From Methanobacterium sp. PtaU1.Bin097 (GTDB lineage: Archaea > Methanobacteriota > Methanobacteria > Methanobacteriales > Methanobacteriaceae): DNA of 49,552 nt. The stretch's first letter is position 1; every line of letters starts with the position of its first letter. Position numbers and translations under genes: made by a program. Of the stretch, positions 7,835 through 16,725 are shown in pieces. The stretch spans positions 1 to 49,552 of the forward strand of contig MVQY01000066.1 of assembly GCA_002067325.1 (NCBI GenBank), in the 5' to 3' direction. The notes below the pieces were generated by a model. The model did no database searches and had not been told where the DNA came from. It saw only the letters and a program-made list of their open reading frames with translations.

Positions 7835-8122
7835 GTGGCATTTATCGAAGTAACCGATCCCATATCCCTGGTAAAATCAATTTTACTCATCATATGTGCT
7901 GTCCTGGTCATACTGGGAGGAATTGGAATCTTGAGGTACAAGGATGACCTGGAAAGGGTTATGTACGCCCGGATCCACATCTTGGGAATAGCAGACATGG
8001 CCTGCATACTGGCCTTGCTTGTCCTGGGCGAATATCTTCTGGCAGCAGCTTATTTCGTCATGGCGCCCTTCAACGCCCATGCCATTGCCAATGCCCACTA
8101 CTATGGGGAGGAGAAAAGATGA
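7835..8122 (+). CDS. ehbC: Energy-converting hydrogenase B subunit EhbC (MrpG-like)
   Basis: This 95-residue MrpG-like membrane protein has three spans and the family phrase GIGILRYKDDLERVMYARIH after the first helix. It starts at GTG 7835, preceded by GGGTGATTAAAA, a good ribosome site that lies over the end of ehbB. Its stop overlaps the start of ehbD (ATGA at 8119-8122), indicating coupled translation. Mrp-G relatives belong to the antiporter module. Confidence 0.87.
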   Translation: MAFIEVTDPISLVKSILLIICAVLVILGGIGILRYKDDLERVMYARIHILGIADMACILALLVLGEYLLAAAYFVMAPFNAHAIANAHYYGEEKR

Positions 8123-8361
8123 TCGAATACATTCTCATGATCACAACCGTTTTAGGTGCCATCATAGCTTTGATGCAGAGAGATTTACTGAAGGCGGCCA
8201 TACTAACCGGTATACCCGGGATTTCCATCGCCTTTTTATTCCAATTTTTACTGGCACCCGATGTGGCGTTGACCCAAGCAATCGTTGGATCAGCAATCGT
8301 ACCGGTATTTATCGCACTTACAGTTCTTAAAACAAGGAGAACAGAGGAAAAAAGTAAATAA
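8119..8361 (+). CDS. ehbD: Energy-converting hydrogenase B subunit EhbD (MrpA-C/MrpB-N-like, DUF4040)
   Basis: Three hydrophobic helices make up an 80-residue protein with the DUF4040-type phrases RDLLKAAILTGIPGISIAFLF and LAPDVALTQAIVGSAIVPV. In bacteria this piece is the C-terminal part of MrpA or the N-terminal part of MrpB; here it is a separate subunit. The ATG overlaps the ehbC stop by four bases, and the tail is basic (KTRRTEEKSK), so it should face the cytoplasm. Confidence 0.87.
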   Translation: MIEYILMITTVLGAIIALMQRDLLKAAILTGIPGISIAFLFQFLLAPDVALTQAIVGSAIVPVFIALTVLKTRRTEEKSK

Positions 8362-8380
8362 TTAGATTAATGGTGAAAAA

Positions 8381-8752
8381 ATGGTAGTAGACAGCCAATT
8401 GATGTCCTTTTTCACAGCAGGATCACTAGTAGTAATCGGAATATTCGCTGCATTATTCCTGGATAATCTTATAAAGAAAATAATAGGCTTGGCCTTCTTA
8501 GCTGACGGTGTAAACCTGTTCATCATAACCATGGGATATAAGCCCGGGGGAATTGTTTACATATTCTTACCTGACATGGTGGTCAGCAACTTCGCCCAAA
8601 CCGCCTCATATCCACTCCCATTTGCTCTGGTGCTTACCAACATCGTTATCGGCGCCAGTACACTGGCGGTGATATTGGGTTTGGTTATCATACTTAACAA
8701 GAGACACGGCTCACTCAGCGCATCAAAAATCTTAAGGGACAAGGGAGAGTAG
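8381..8752 (+). CDS. ehbE: Energy-converting hydrogenase B subunit EhbE (MrpC/NuoK-like)
   Basis: This 123-residue MrpC/NuoK-like subunit has three spans. The second carries the NuoK-type stretch KIIGLAFLADGVNLFIITMG, and the third ends TNIVIGASTLAVILGLVI. A GGTGAA ribosome site is five bases before the ATG, 19 bases after ehbD. NuoK-type proteins form part of the half channel next to the large antiporter subunit, which here is EhbF immediately downstream. Confidence 0.88.
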   Translation: MVVDSQLMSFFTAGSLVVIGIFAALFLDNLIKKIIGLAFLADGVNLFIITMGYKPGGIVYIFLPDMVVSNFAQTASYPLPFALVLTNIVIGASTLAVILGLVIILNKRHGSLSASKILRDKGE

Positions 8753-8804
8753 ATGAAATGATTTCAGGCTTAAAAATAGAATCAACAAAATGGGGGAATA
8801 CTAA

Positions 8805-10304
8805 ATGAATGCAAACGCTCTCATTGCCGTTATGGTCATACTACCCATTGCCAGTGCACTTTTCCTAAATTTACTCCATAAAAAGGACAGGACCATAAAG
8901 ATACTGGCCATCATCACAGCCATTGTAATACCAATCATACCACTTTTAACCCCTTATGGTTCACATTTCTTCGGCGGTTATGTTCCCCTGGCCCAGAATG
9001 CAACCCTGGCCCAGGGATTACCGTCACTCATCACCGGAACACAGTTATTCCAGTTCCACCCCGGTGTCATGTACGTGTTCACCAGTGCCCAACAGCTCAT
9101 GGTATTTGTTCTGGGACTCATCACATTCTTTGCCATATTCACCTTCTTAAACGAAACAAAAAGGCCCTCAGGAGTTTACGCCTTCCTGATGTTCATGGGT
9201 ACCGCTTCAGTATCAGCCATACTGCTTTCAGATGATATATTCAATATATTTGTATTCTTTGAGATAGCAGCACTGGCCCAGGTGGGAATAATCGTGGCAT
9301 CCGGTATAAAAAATAACTATGAAACCGCCCTTAAGTATATCCTCCTGGGAAATATCGCAGGACCTCTCCTGCTATTAGGCATAGTCATATTATTAGGTGT
9401 TACCGGGAATGTTAACGTTACAGACATGATATTTACATTTAAACAGGGGTATGTGGACCCTAATAGTCCCGTAATCCTTATGGCACTGGCTCTGATAGCC
9501 TTTGGATGGCTTTACGCTTCAGGCCTTCCACCATTCCACACCATAAAATCAGCAGTCTACAGTAAGGCATTACCCCACGGGGCAGCTTTACTACAGGCCT
9601 TCTCAGTATTTACCCTGGTGGCAATAGGAATCATAATACTCAGGTTGTTCTCCTACAACCCCTTCACCAACATAGCCATAATCGGCATATCAGTGATAGC
9701 CATGATCCTGGGAATCACCATGGCCATAGTACAGACCGACTACAAGAGAATCCTGGGGTACCTGGCCGTGGGAGAATTAGGATACATCGGAATAGGACTG
9801 GGACTGGGAACCGCATTCGGGATCACGGCTGGTCTTTTCCAGGCGGTTAATGAGGCCATAATAACTTCTTTCCTCTTCATTGGATTTGGAACAGTGCTCT
9901 ACAAAACCAGAACCAGCAACACCAGAAAACTGGGGGGAATGATGTACGTAAACCCCAAGGTAGCTTTACTGGTCCTCCTGGCCGGACTGGCCATGGCCGG
10001 TGTCCCACCTCTCAACGCCTTCCAGAGTAAGCTGATGCTAATACAGGCAGCTATACAATCTGGACTGCCCGAACTGGGTATAATAATGATACTCTTAAGT
10101 ATCGTAACCTTTATGACCTTTATGAAAGCATTTTACACCATATACATGCGGCCAAAACCCAAAGAACTGGAAATTTTAGATAACAAAATCCCCAGATCAA
10201 CGGTGATATCCCTGGTAGCTTTACTGATAATCTGTATAATACTGGGACTATTCCCGCAAATAGCAACCAACAGTCTACAAACATTAGCCGCAGGACTGGT
10301 TTAA
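8805..10304 (+). CDS. ehbF: Energy-converting hydrogenase B subunit EhbF (MrpD/NuoN-like ion-pumping subunit)
   Basis: At 499 residues with about 14 predicted helices this is the large antiporter-like subunit. Hallmarks of the proton-conducting membrane family (PF00361) are visible: a membrane glutamate in FEIAALAQVGII (about residue 150), a lysine in PPFHTIKSAVYSKALPHGAALL (about 245-265) and the later segment DYKRILGYLAVGELGYIGIG. These are the residues that relay ions in NuoL/M/N and MrpD. A GGGGGAATACTAA leader precedes the ATG. It probably couples ion influx to ferredoxin reduction by the hydrogenase. Confidence 0.95.
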   Translation: MNANALIAVMVILPIASALFLNLLHKKDRTIKILAIITAIVIPIIPLLTPYGSHFFGGYVPLAQNATLAQGLPSLITGTQLFQFHPGVMYVFTSAQQLMVFVLGLITFFAIFTFLNETKRPSGVYAFLMFMGTASVSAILLSDDIFNIFVFFEIAALAQVGIIVASGIKNNYETALKYILLGNIAGPLLLLGIVILLGVTGNVNVTDMIFTFKQGYVDPNSPVILMALALIAFGWLYASGLPPFHTIKSAVYSKALPHGAALLQAFSVFTLVAIGIIILRLFSYNPFTNIAIIGISVIAMILGITMAIVQTDYKRILGYLAVGELGYIGIGLGLGTAFGITAGLFQAVNEAIITSFLFIGFGTVLYKTRTSNTRKLGGMMYVNPKVALLVLLAGLAMAGVPPLNAFQSKLMLIQAAIQSGLPELGIIMILLSIVTFMTFMKAFYTIYMRPKPKELEILDNKIPRSTVISLVALLIICIILGLFPQIATNSLQTLAAGLV

Positions 10305-10317
10305 GGGTGAAATAGTT

Positions 10318-10656
10318 ATGAGTTTCTACGATATCATATTGAAAAGGATAAGGAAAATACAGGAAAAAGCTGAAGAAGAAGAACCAATAACTAATGTAAC
10401 AGCTTCAGCAATGCTAACTGCAGAACTAACTCTGATTGCATCGGTTTTAGTTGCTGTAGTTATGGTAAGGTTGATTCACCCTGTTTTGATGATAATTATG
10501 ATAGCAGCGGTACTGATAATCGCACTCATGGCCATGCCCATCATGCCCAGACTTAGAAGGGAACAAAACGACGATTTGAACAACATGATGTTTTACGTTG
10601 TGGTGGCCCTGGGAATAATTGTAGCCCTGTTTTACTGGGGGAATTTAAATGTTTAA
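10318..10656 (+). CDS. ehbG: Energy-converting hydrogenase B subunit EhbG
   Basis: This 112-residue protein has an N-terminal charged amphipathic segment (KRIRKIQEKAEEEEP) and three hydrophobic helices. I see no clear Mrp counterpart; identification rests on its position between EhbF and EhbH. A GGTGAAATAGTT sequence precedes the ATG. The last eight bases overlap the start of ehbH at 10649, which points to translational coupling. Confidence 0.8.
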   Translation: MSFYDIILKRIRKIQEKAEEEEPITNVTASAMLTAELTLIASVLVAVVMVRLIHPVLMIIMIAAVLIIALMAMPIMPRLRREQNDDLNNMMFYVVVALGIIVALFYWGNLNV

Positions 10657-10927
10657 TGGAGTAAAAAACATAGTAGGTTTATTAGCCCTTGCAGTATTCG
10701 CCGTAGCTTTATTCCAGGCAATATATGGATTCGATCAGATACTATATCCGGGAATAAGCTACTTATACCTCTGGTTAGGTCCTGATATAGCGCCTAACGC
10801 TGTAACCAACGTAGTATTCGACTGGAGAGCCTATGACACCCTTGGTGAAGCCCTTATACTGGTCACCGCTGTGGTTGTAACTTTACTCTTATTTGGAAGA
10901 GGCAAAGTAAAGCTGGGAGGTAAGTAG
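10649..10927 (+). CDS. ehbH: Energy-converting hydrogenase B subunit EhbH (MbhE-like)
   Basis: This 92-residue subunit has two membrane helices linked by a long extracellular loop. The phrase NAVTNVVFDWRAYDTLGEAL is characteristic of the C-terminal part of MrpA/MbhE proteins of membrane-bound hydrogenases and Mrp antiporters. The ATG overlaps ehbG; the stop at 10927 is one base before the ATG of ehbI. Confidence 0.88.
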   Translation: MFNGVKNIVGLLALAVFAVALFQAIYGFDQILYPGISYLYLWLGPDIAPNAVTNVVFDWRAYDTLGEALILVTAVVVTLLLFGRGKVKLGGK

Positions 10928-10928
10928 A

Positions 10929-11417
10929 ATGAGTACCATACTGAAACTATTCATATTCCCCGCAGCACTGATAATCACCTGTTTAGGAGTTAACACTATC
11001 CTAGGAGGACACATCACCCCGGGAGGAGGTTTCCAGGGAGGTGCCATAATAGCCGGAGCTTTCATATTCTGTGCCGTGGTATACGGACTAAAAGATTCAC
11101 CCATAAAGTTCTCCCATGACTTCATGGGCCGTATGGAGAGTATCGGGGCACTGGCATATGTTTTCATTGGAGTGGCTGGATTAATATTCGCTGGTTCCTT
11201 CCTGTATAACCTGGGGGTGGATCTCTACGGAATCGTACCCGCATTTATAAAAACCATATTCGACTACCCTGATCCAACCCATGCCGGAGTAATACCCTAC
11301 CTAAACTTTGCAGTAGGTTTAAAGGTATTGGTAGGATTAAGTGCTGTGGTAATAGCCTTTTTAGGATTTAAAGGCGAATTTGATGAAGATGGAGAAGAAA
11401 TAGAGGAGATTGAATGA
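10929..11417 (+). CDS. ehbI: Energy-converting hydrogenase B subunit EhbI (MrpB-like)
   Basis: This 162-residue protein belongs to the MnhB domain family (PF04039). The diagnostic phrase LGGHITPGGGFQGGAIIAGAF lies around residues 25-45, and four helices are predicted. The acidic C-terminal tail (GEFDEDGEEIEEIE) is cytoplasmic by prediction. The last four bases (ATGA) overlap the start of ehbJ. MrpB is an essential structural subunit of the antiporter module. Confidence 0.9.
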   Translation: MSTILKLFIFPAALIITCLGVNTILGGHITPGGGFQGGAIIAGAFIFCAVVYGLKDSPIKFSHDFMGRMESIGALAYVFIGVAGLIFAGSFLYNLGVDLYGIVPAFIKTIFDYPDPTHAGVIPYLNFAVGLKVLVGLSAVVIAFLGFKGEFDEDGEEIEEIE

Positions 11418-11686
11418 TATTTTACGCAGGCCCCATTGTTCTGGGATTCCTACTGGGATTTATAATAGGAAGCAGGATAAAGGTTAACCCGGAAAGTAAG
11501 CTGAACTTCACCTGGGGAAGTTACATCACCATATTCATCGCTGCCCTGGTAGCAGCATACTTCATAGGACCCTTCCCATACTACCAGGACGTCCCACTGG
11601 CATCTGGATTTGTATCAGCCATCGTGGGGATTTTCGTAGGTAAAGTTACCCTGGGAAGATATGTTAAAGACGACACTGAACATTAA
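11414..11686 (+). CDS. ehbJ: Energy-converting hydrogenase B subunit EhbJ
   Basis: This is a 90-residue membrane protein with three hydrophobic stretches (YAGPIVLGFLLGFIIGSRI, SYITIFIAALVAAYFIG and SGFVSAIVGIFVG). It has no catalytic motif, and only gene order identifies it as EhbJ. It overlaps ehbI by four bases. The 126-base gap that follows before ehbK is A-rich and contains no gene I can support; this is the longest gap in the operon. Confidence 0.8.
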   Translation: MIFYAGPIVLGFLLGFIIGSRIKVNPESKLNFTWGSYITIFIAALVAAYFIGPFPYYQDVPLASGFVSAIVGIFVGKVTLGRYVKDDTEH

Positions 11687-11812
11687 AAGAAAAATAAGGA
11701 AGATAAAAGAATATAAAGATAAAAGAAGATATCTACAAGAACAATTACAAAAAGAAGGTATTTACAAAACAATTACAGCAAAAAAACAAGTGAATCATCG
11801 GAGTAATAGGCA

Positions 11813-13174
11813 ATGTTTATATCAACAAACAAATGTGAAGGCTTAGGAGAATGCATCAAAGAATGCCCTACAGGGGCTATAAGATTAATTGATGGAAAAG
11901 CATTCAGCTGCATAACCTGCGGAGCCTGTGCAGACGCCTGTCCCAACAAAGCCATAAAGAAGAATCGATACGGAGGCTACGTGGTGGACAGGGCTAAATG
12001 CAACGCCTGCGGAGTCTGCGAGATGACCTGCCCGGTAAACAGCATCAAAATAGAAGATGACCTGGTGAAGGGAATATGCGCCCGTTGTGGTATCTGTGCA
12101 GATATATGTCCACTGAACGCCAGGATAGATGCCTTCGATGTAATCGAGGAAAGACAGCTCCAATTTTTACAGTCACTCAACTTAACCATCCAACCAGAAG
12201 TCAGGATGCAAAAAGAAGGGGAAAAATCAGAGAGAATGGGTTTAGTCACCGACTATAATAAATGCACCCTCTGCAGACGATGCGAATACTACTGCCCCAC
12301 CGATGCCATAATGGTGGATGTGGATCTGGAAGGGAAATGTACGGAGTGCAGAATCTGTGAAGACGTCTGCCCGGCCGGAGCCATAACCGACACCACCATA
12401 GATGAAAATAAATGTACATTATGCCTTAAATGCGTTAAAGAATGCCCCAACAGGGCTATAACCATAGAAGACTTCACCGTGAAAATCAACAAGCCAGAAC
12501 CAGGCGAAGAAATAACAGGAAAAATAGTATCCTGCCTCAACTGTGGCCTATGCACCGAAGCATGCAGCCACGGGGCACTGAAGATGGTAGATGGGAAAAT
12601 ACGCTACGACCCCACCTTCTGTGAGGAATGTGAAGAAATGGAATGTCTGGATGTCTGCCCAGTTGGCACCTTACGTTTATCAGATGAACCAGAAAGGAGG
12701 ATCAAAGGATTCTGCGTATCCTGCGGTAACTGTGTCCAGGCCTGTGATGTAAATGAGGCGCGAAGCTTCCAGAACACCACATGGGAAGGGGACGTAACTG
12801 AAAATTGTATATCATGTGGAGTATGCGCAGAGATATGTCCCAAAGAAGCCATCACCCTTAAGAAGGGTTCCATCAATGTTGACCTAAGTAAATGCATCCT
12901 CTGTGAAAAATGCGGTATTCACTGTCCAGCGGATGCCATACCCAAAACTACCATGCTTAAAAAATCCATAAAAGAAGGATTCACCTTCGTACAGGACAAA
13001 CTATGCATGAACTGCAAATTATGTACCAAGATATGTCCAGAGGAAGCCATAACAGAAACAGAAGATGGTAGAATCGTGGTGGATGATGAAAAATGCATCT
13101 ACTGCGGAGCGTGTTCCAATGCCTGTCCAGCCAGGGCCATACTATTTGAAAGAGAATTCGAGGTGGCACCATGA
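11813..13174 (+). CDS. ehbK: Polyferredoxin EhbK with about 14 [4Fe-4S] motifs
   Basis: The 453-residue soluble electron-wire protein is made almost entirely of ferredoxin repeats. I count fourteen Cys motifs: twelve C-x2-C-x2-C-x3-C copies such as CITCGACADACP, CTLCLKCVKECP and CMNCKLCTKICP, plus two with altered spacing, CEGLGECIKECP at the N-terminus and CEECEEMECLDVCP in the middle. The eighth (CLNCGLCTEACS) and tenth (CVSCGNCVQACD) lack the usual final proline. Polyferredoxins of methanogens carry electrons between hydrogenase and acceptors. The four-base overlap with ehbL (ATGA at 13171) supports coupled expression. Confidence 0.95.
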   Translation: MFISTNKCEGLGECIKECPTGAIRLIDGKAFSCITCGACADACPNKAIKKNRYGGYVVDRAKCNACGVCEMTCPVNSIKIEDDLVKGICARCGICADICPLNARIDAFDVIEERQLQFLQSLNLTIQPEVRMQKEGEKSERMGLVTDYNKCTLCRRCEYYCPTDAIMVDVDLEGKCTECRICEDVCPAGAITDTTIDENKCTLCLKCVKECPNRAITIEDFTVKINKPEPGEEITGKIVSCLNCGLCTEACSHGALKMVDGKIRYDPTFCEECEEMECLDVCPVGTLRLSDEPERRIKGFCVSCGNCVQACDVNEARSFQNTTWEGDVTENCISCGVCAEICPKEAITLKKGSINVDLSKCILCEKCGIHCPADAIPKTTMLKKSIKEGFTFVQDKLCMNCKLCTKICPEEAITETEDGRIVVDDEKCIYCGACSNACPARAILFEREFEVAP

Positions 13175-13671
13175 AAGACTTTATCCGGGTATTCCTGGAA
13201 GGAATCATCAACAACTCTAAAAGAATATTATTCGCCTCAGATCGGGTTACCGATATTGAAATGAGGAATAAAATCCTGGAAGGAAGGGTTACACCCACAG
13301 ATAAAGTGGCAGAGATACCCTGCATCGGCTGCGGAGGATGCAGCAACGTCTGTCCAACAGGAGCCGTAACCATGCTGGATCTGGAGGAACCAGTGCGAAT
13401 AATCGAAGGAATGGTCAAAAAACAGATCCCAGTTTTAAACAGTGAAAAATGCGTAAACTGCTACTACTGCCATGACTTCTGCCCATTATACGCCCTGTTT
13501 GGTAAAGCAGGTACCATACACCCCAACGATGTGGGTGAAGTGGAACTGGATATTAGGGACCTTCTGGAAAAGCCCATAAAAATATCAGACGATAAATTAA
13601 CCTTTATAGCACAATACTTATCAGATTCAACCGTGTTAAAGAAGAGGGGAGTACCCAAAATCCAAAAGTGA
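13171..13671 (+). CDS. ehbL: Ferredoxin subunit EhbL (two [4Fe-4S] clusters, NuoI-like)
   Basis: This 166-residue protein has two canonical cluster motifs, CIGCGGCSNVCPTGAV (about residues 51-66) and CVNCYYCHDFCPLYAL (about 95-110), flanked by hydrophilic sequence. The layout matches NuoI-type subunits of group 4 [NiFe] hydrogenases, which link the small subunit's cluster to outside carriers. It overlaps ehbK by four bases and leads straight into ehbM. Confidence 0.92.
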   Translation: MKDFIRVFLEGIINNSKRILFASDRVTDIEMRNKILEGRVTPTDKVAEIPCIGCGGCSNVCPTGAVTMLDLEEPVRIIEGMVKKQIPVLNSEKCVNCYYCHDFCPLYALFGKAGTIHPNDVGEVELDIRDLLEKPIKISDDKLTFIAQYLSDSTVLKKRGVPKIQK

Positions 13672-13676
13672 TTATC

Positions 13677-14123
13677 ATGAGTTTAAAATCATATTCAAGG
13701 GCCAGAGCCGTTCACGTCATGCTGGTCTACACAGGCGGATGTAATGGCTGTGACATTGAAATAGTCAACTGTGTTCTCTCACCAAAATACGATATCGAGC
13801 AATACAAGATATTTTTAACATGGAATCCAAGGGAAGCCGACGTACTGGTGGTCACCGGCCCGGTAACCAGGCACAACAAAGAGCCGTTAAAGGCCATCTA
13901 CGAAGCCATTCCCGAACCCAAAGCAGTGATAGCAGCCGGAGCATGCGCACTCATGGGAGGGGTTTACAAGAACATACACGGAGACATCCCCTCTGAAGAG
14001 ATATGCGGACCAGTAGATGAGGTAATCCCTGTAGATGCCAAGGTACCCGGTTGTGCTGTAAGACCAGAGGATGTACTCGCCGGGGCAGTGGCTGCACTGC
14101 CGTTATTGCTAGATGCCGAATGA
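13677..14123 (+). CDS. ehbM: [NiFe]-hydrogenase B small subunit EhbM (NuoB-like)
   Basis: The 148-residue protein has the four cysteines of the proximal [4Fe-4S] cluster of group 4 hydrogenases: C22 and C25 in YTGGCNGCD, C90 in GACALMGGVYKN and C126 in VPGCAVRPEDVL. It carries electrons between the nickel site in EhbN and EhbL. A GTG at 13668 overlaps the ehbL stop, but I prefer the ATG at 13677, six bases after an AGTGAT ribosome site, which gives MSLKSYSRA. The 76-base gap to ehbN has no feature. Confidence 0.95.
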   Translation: MSLKSYSRARAVHVMLVYTGGCNGCDIEIVNCVLSPKYDIEQYKIFLTWNPREADVLVVTGPVTRHNKEPLKAIYEAIPEPKAVIAAGACALMGGVYKNIHGDIPSEEICGPVDEVIPVDAKVPGCAVRPEDVLAGAVAALPLLLDAE

Positions 14124-14199
14124 CCCCCATAAAATAGAATTAAAAATCAACAATATTTAGAACTTAAAATTTACTCAAAATATCAATCAGGTGTAAGTG

Positions 14200-15345
14200 A
14201 TGGATGAAGACAACAAAATAACCGATGAAACCCCGAAAAAACAGGTAATCGAGACGGAAGTTCCACTGGGACCCGTGCACTCGGCTGCCATAGAACCATA
14301 CCGGGTACGGTTATTTGTGGAAGATGAAATAGTTAAAGATGCAGAGATAACCGTAGGAGTAAATCACCGAGGTATAGAGCGTATAATGGAAGGCCTGCCT
14401 GTAGAGAAGGCCAACAGCCTCACTGAAAAGATATGCGGCATCTGCTCAAATATTCATATTTGGAATTCAGTTTTAGTGGCTGAAAAGGCATTGGAGATCG
14501 ATGTACCGGAAAGGGCCCAATATATAAGGATCATCATGGCAGAACTGGAGAGGCTGCACAGCCATTTACTTTACTTAGCCCATGGAAATGAAGTACTAGG
14601 ACATGAAACCTTCTCCATGAGATTATTCTACATCAGAGAAACAGTAATGGAACTGCTACGCATGGTGGGAGGTAACAGGGTGCAATATGGTGTACCGGTT
14701 ATCGGGGGAATAAGGCCCCGGGCAGAACTGGATCAGATGAAGATCCAGAAAATAGAAGATGGAATTAATTTCCTGGAGGAAAAGCTCTCTAACTTTGCTG
14801 AACGTTTCATTTCAGATCCCATGATAATGTCCCGTATAACCGGGGTTGGCGTCATTAAAAAGGAAGATGCACTTAGATTAGCAGTTTCTGGACCCACCCT
14901 CAGGGCAACAGGAGTTGCAGTTGATCTCAGACGAGATATGAAGGAATACGATCCCTTTGACTTCGATGTAATAACACAGGATGATGGAGATATTAAATCA
15001 AACCTACTGATGCGGGTATTAGAGAATTTTGAATCCATAAAGATCATCAGACAGGCCATCAATCATCTCCCCGAAGGTTCAATAACAAACCGTAGCTGGG
15101 AGATGCAGGACACACCCATAACTAAGAATTATGTTGAAGCTCCCCGAGGCAAACTTTACCACTCATATGCATTAAACGATGGGAGGGTGAGGCACTGTAT
15201 TATACGAACGCCTTCCATAACAAACATAGGCGCCATGGAGTACGCGTGTATAGGCTGCCATATCACCGACGCCCAGCTGGCCGTGGTGCAGTGCGACCCC
15301 TGCTTCACCTGTACCGACCGGGCTATACAGATAATCCAGTTATAG
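14200..15345 (+). CDS. ehbN: [NiFe]-hydrogenase B large (catalytic) subunit EhbN
   Basis: The 381-residue catalytic subunit carries both nickel-binding pairs: KICGIC (C79, C82) and the C-terminal CDPCFTC (C368, C371, with an additional C365). It has an ERLHSHLLYLAHG segment typical of NuoD/EchE-like subunits. The protein ends 10 residues after the last Cys, so there is no long C-terminal extension to cleave, as is usual in group 4 enzymes. A CIGC pair just upstream (C350, C353) is an extra feature. The ATG at 14200 is chosen because AGGTG at 14189-14193 is correctly spaced for it and too close to the in-frame GTG at 14197. Confidence 0.96.
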   Translation: MDEDNKITDETPKKQVIETEVPLGPVHSAAIEPYRVRLFVEDEIVKDAEITVGVNHRGIERIMEGLPVEKANSLTEKICGICSNIHIWNSVLVAEKALEIDVPERAQYIRIIMAELERLHSHLLYLAHGNEVLGHETFSMRLFYIRETVMELLRMVGGNRVQYGVPVIGGIRPRAELDQMKIQKIEDGINFLEEKLSNFAERFISDPMIMSRITGVGVIKKEDALRLAVSGPTLRATGVAVDLRRDMKEYDPFDFDVITQDDGDIKSNLLMRVLENFESIKIIRQAINHLPEGSITNRSWEMQDTPITKNYVEAPRGKLYHSYALNDGRVRHCIIRTPSITNIGAMEYACIGCHITDAQLAVVQCDPCFTCTDRAIQIIQL

Positions 15346-15377
15346 GAGAAAGATTACGATAATAGGAGATTTAAATA

Positions 15378-16376
15378 ATGACCGTTGTTGACTCATTAAT
15401 CGCGTTAATCGCAGTAATAGGAACGTTAATAGTGGCCTTCGTGGTAAGTGTTTGGCTGCCGGGTATCGAGCGGAAATTCGTCCAAGCCCGGATACAGCAG
15501 AGGATAGGCCCACCAATCTCAAGCCCTGGTTTAATGGCTCCCATTAAATTCTTCTTTAAACAGATAATCAATCCCAACTCTCCCATGCCGGGACTCTATA
15601 ATTCACTACCAATTATAGGGATAATCATAACCATACTGCTCTTAATCATAGTCATGCCCCAACTGTATTTCCTGGCTGCCTTTGCAAGCGTCGTAGCTCT
15701 GGTGGGGCTTTTGAAGGTCGAGGAGATCCTGTACATGTTCATGGGTTCCCTTTCAAAATCAGTTTTATCCATCAGGATGCCCTTCCCAGATCTGGTTAAA
15801 GGTGCCAAGCATACCGATGTTCCCCGGTCATTTGTGGAGGAACTCAGTTCAATGAGGGCTTTCAGACTAATCGCCTTCGGATCATTCCCTATCTACATCG
15901 CAATCTTCGTACCTGTGGCCATGGCCGGTAGCATATTCTTGAATGACATCGTCGCCTACCAGCAACTTCACGGACCGGTTCTATTCACATTAGGGGGTAT
16001 TCTGGGGGCCATAGTATTCTTCGTAGGATTCATGATACTCTTAAACGAGTACCCCTTCGCCATACTAAAAACCAAGGCAGACGTTATAGAGGGACCTCTA
16101 CTGGAGTACGCATCAAAATACAGGGCCTACGTATATATAAGTCGAGGTCTCTTGATATTCGTACTTTCCAGTATCTTCGCCACTCTATTTCTGGGATTAC
16201 CGCCCAGCATTCTAAGCTGGACCATACTCTTAAACATAGTAGTGACTCTGGCATTCACCATAATCATGGCCATAGTAAGCGCCTTCTCCCCAATATTCAC
16301 CTATAAGCAGTTCTATCCAGTAGTTGCTGGTGTTTCAATACTGGGTGTACTGGCCATCATAGCATCCTTCCTGTAA
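15378..16376 (+). CDS. ehbO: Energy-converting hydrogenase B membrane subunit EhbO (NuoH-like)
   Basis: This 332-residue membrane protein anchors the hydrogenase to the ion-pumping arm. The NuoH signature is visible in the first cytoplasmic loop (ERKFVQARIQQRIGPP, about residues 31-46), and the second conserved loop carries KADVIEGPLLEYASKYRA (about 234-251). About eight helices are predicted. It follows ehbN by 32 bases. Confidence 0.94.
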   Translation: MTVVDSLIALIAVIGTLIVAFVVSVWLPGIERKFVQARIQQRIGPPISSPGLMAPIKFFFKQIINPNSPMPGLYNSLPIIGIIITILLLIIVMPQLYFLAAFASVVALVGLLKVEEILYMFMGSLSKSVLSIRMPFPDLVKGAKHTDVPRSFVEELSSMRAFRLIAFGSFPIYIAIFVPVAMAGSIFLNDIVAYQQLHGPVLFTLGGILGAIVFFVGFMILLNEYPFAILKTKADVIEGPLLEYASKYRAYVYISRGLLIFVLSSIFATLFLGLPPSILSWTILLNIVVTLAFTIIMAIVSAFSPIFTYKQFYPVVAGVSILGVLAIIASFL

Positions 16377-16427
16377 AAATTATAAAGAATAAGTGATTTG
16401 ATAACTTAAAATTATACCGGTGATGAA

Positions 16428-16700
16428 ATGAAATTCGTAGTAACACCCTTCCATATCATAAGTGTAGGAGGCTACATCGTGGAAACAGACTTCCCCTACC
16501 GTAACATAATCGTGGTCAACCCCACCGAAGAACCAATAAAGATCGACATACCCATATTCTCAGAGGACTGGATCGAAAGACACCGCGACTTAGGCCTTGA
16601 GATCATCCCTGTAAAGGAAGAGGATACCTTCCTAAGTAACTTCAGAAGGGCTAAGGTGAAACTGGATAAGTTAAAATCGGAACTGGGTATTGAAGACTGA
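16428..16700 (+). CDS. ehbP: Energy-converting hydrogenase B subunit EhbP
   Basis: This 90-residue hydrophilic protein begins MKFVVTPFHIISVGGYIVE and has no cysteines or membrane segment, so a peripheral role on the cytoplasmic face is inferred. A GGTGAA ribosome site precedes the ATG by two bases. It is the last gene of the operon here. From memory, the Methanothermobacter operon continues to ehbQ, but in this window the next gene is on the other strand and no ehbQ is present. Confidence 0.82.
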   Translation: MKFVVTPFHIISVGGYIVETDFPYRNIIVVNPTEEPIKIDIPIFSEDWIERHRDLGLEIIPVKEEDTFLSNFRRAKVKLDKLKSELGIED

Positions 16701-16725
16701 GTTTTTTAAACTATTTTTCACTTGC
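16699..16725 (+). terminator. T-tract terminator between ehb operon and convergent operon
   Basis: TTTTTT directly after the ehbP stop and a second TTTTT ten bases later, in front of the convergent flavoprotein gene. T-rich stretches on the coding strand are what archaeal RNA polymerase terminates on. Confidence 0.4.

Noticed and set aside
11661..11846. Short plus-strand frame between ehbJ and ehbK
   Set aside because: Lysine-rich translation of A-rich spacer, overlaps both neighbours and has no ribosome site.
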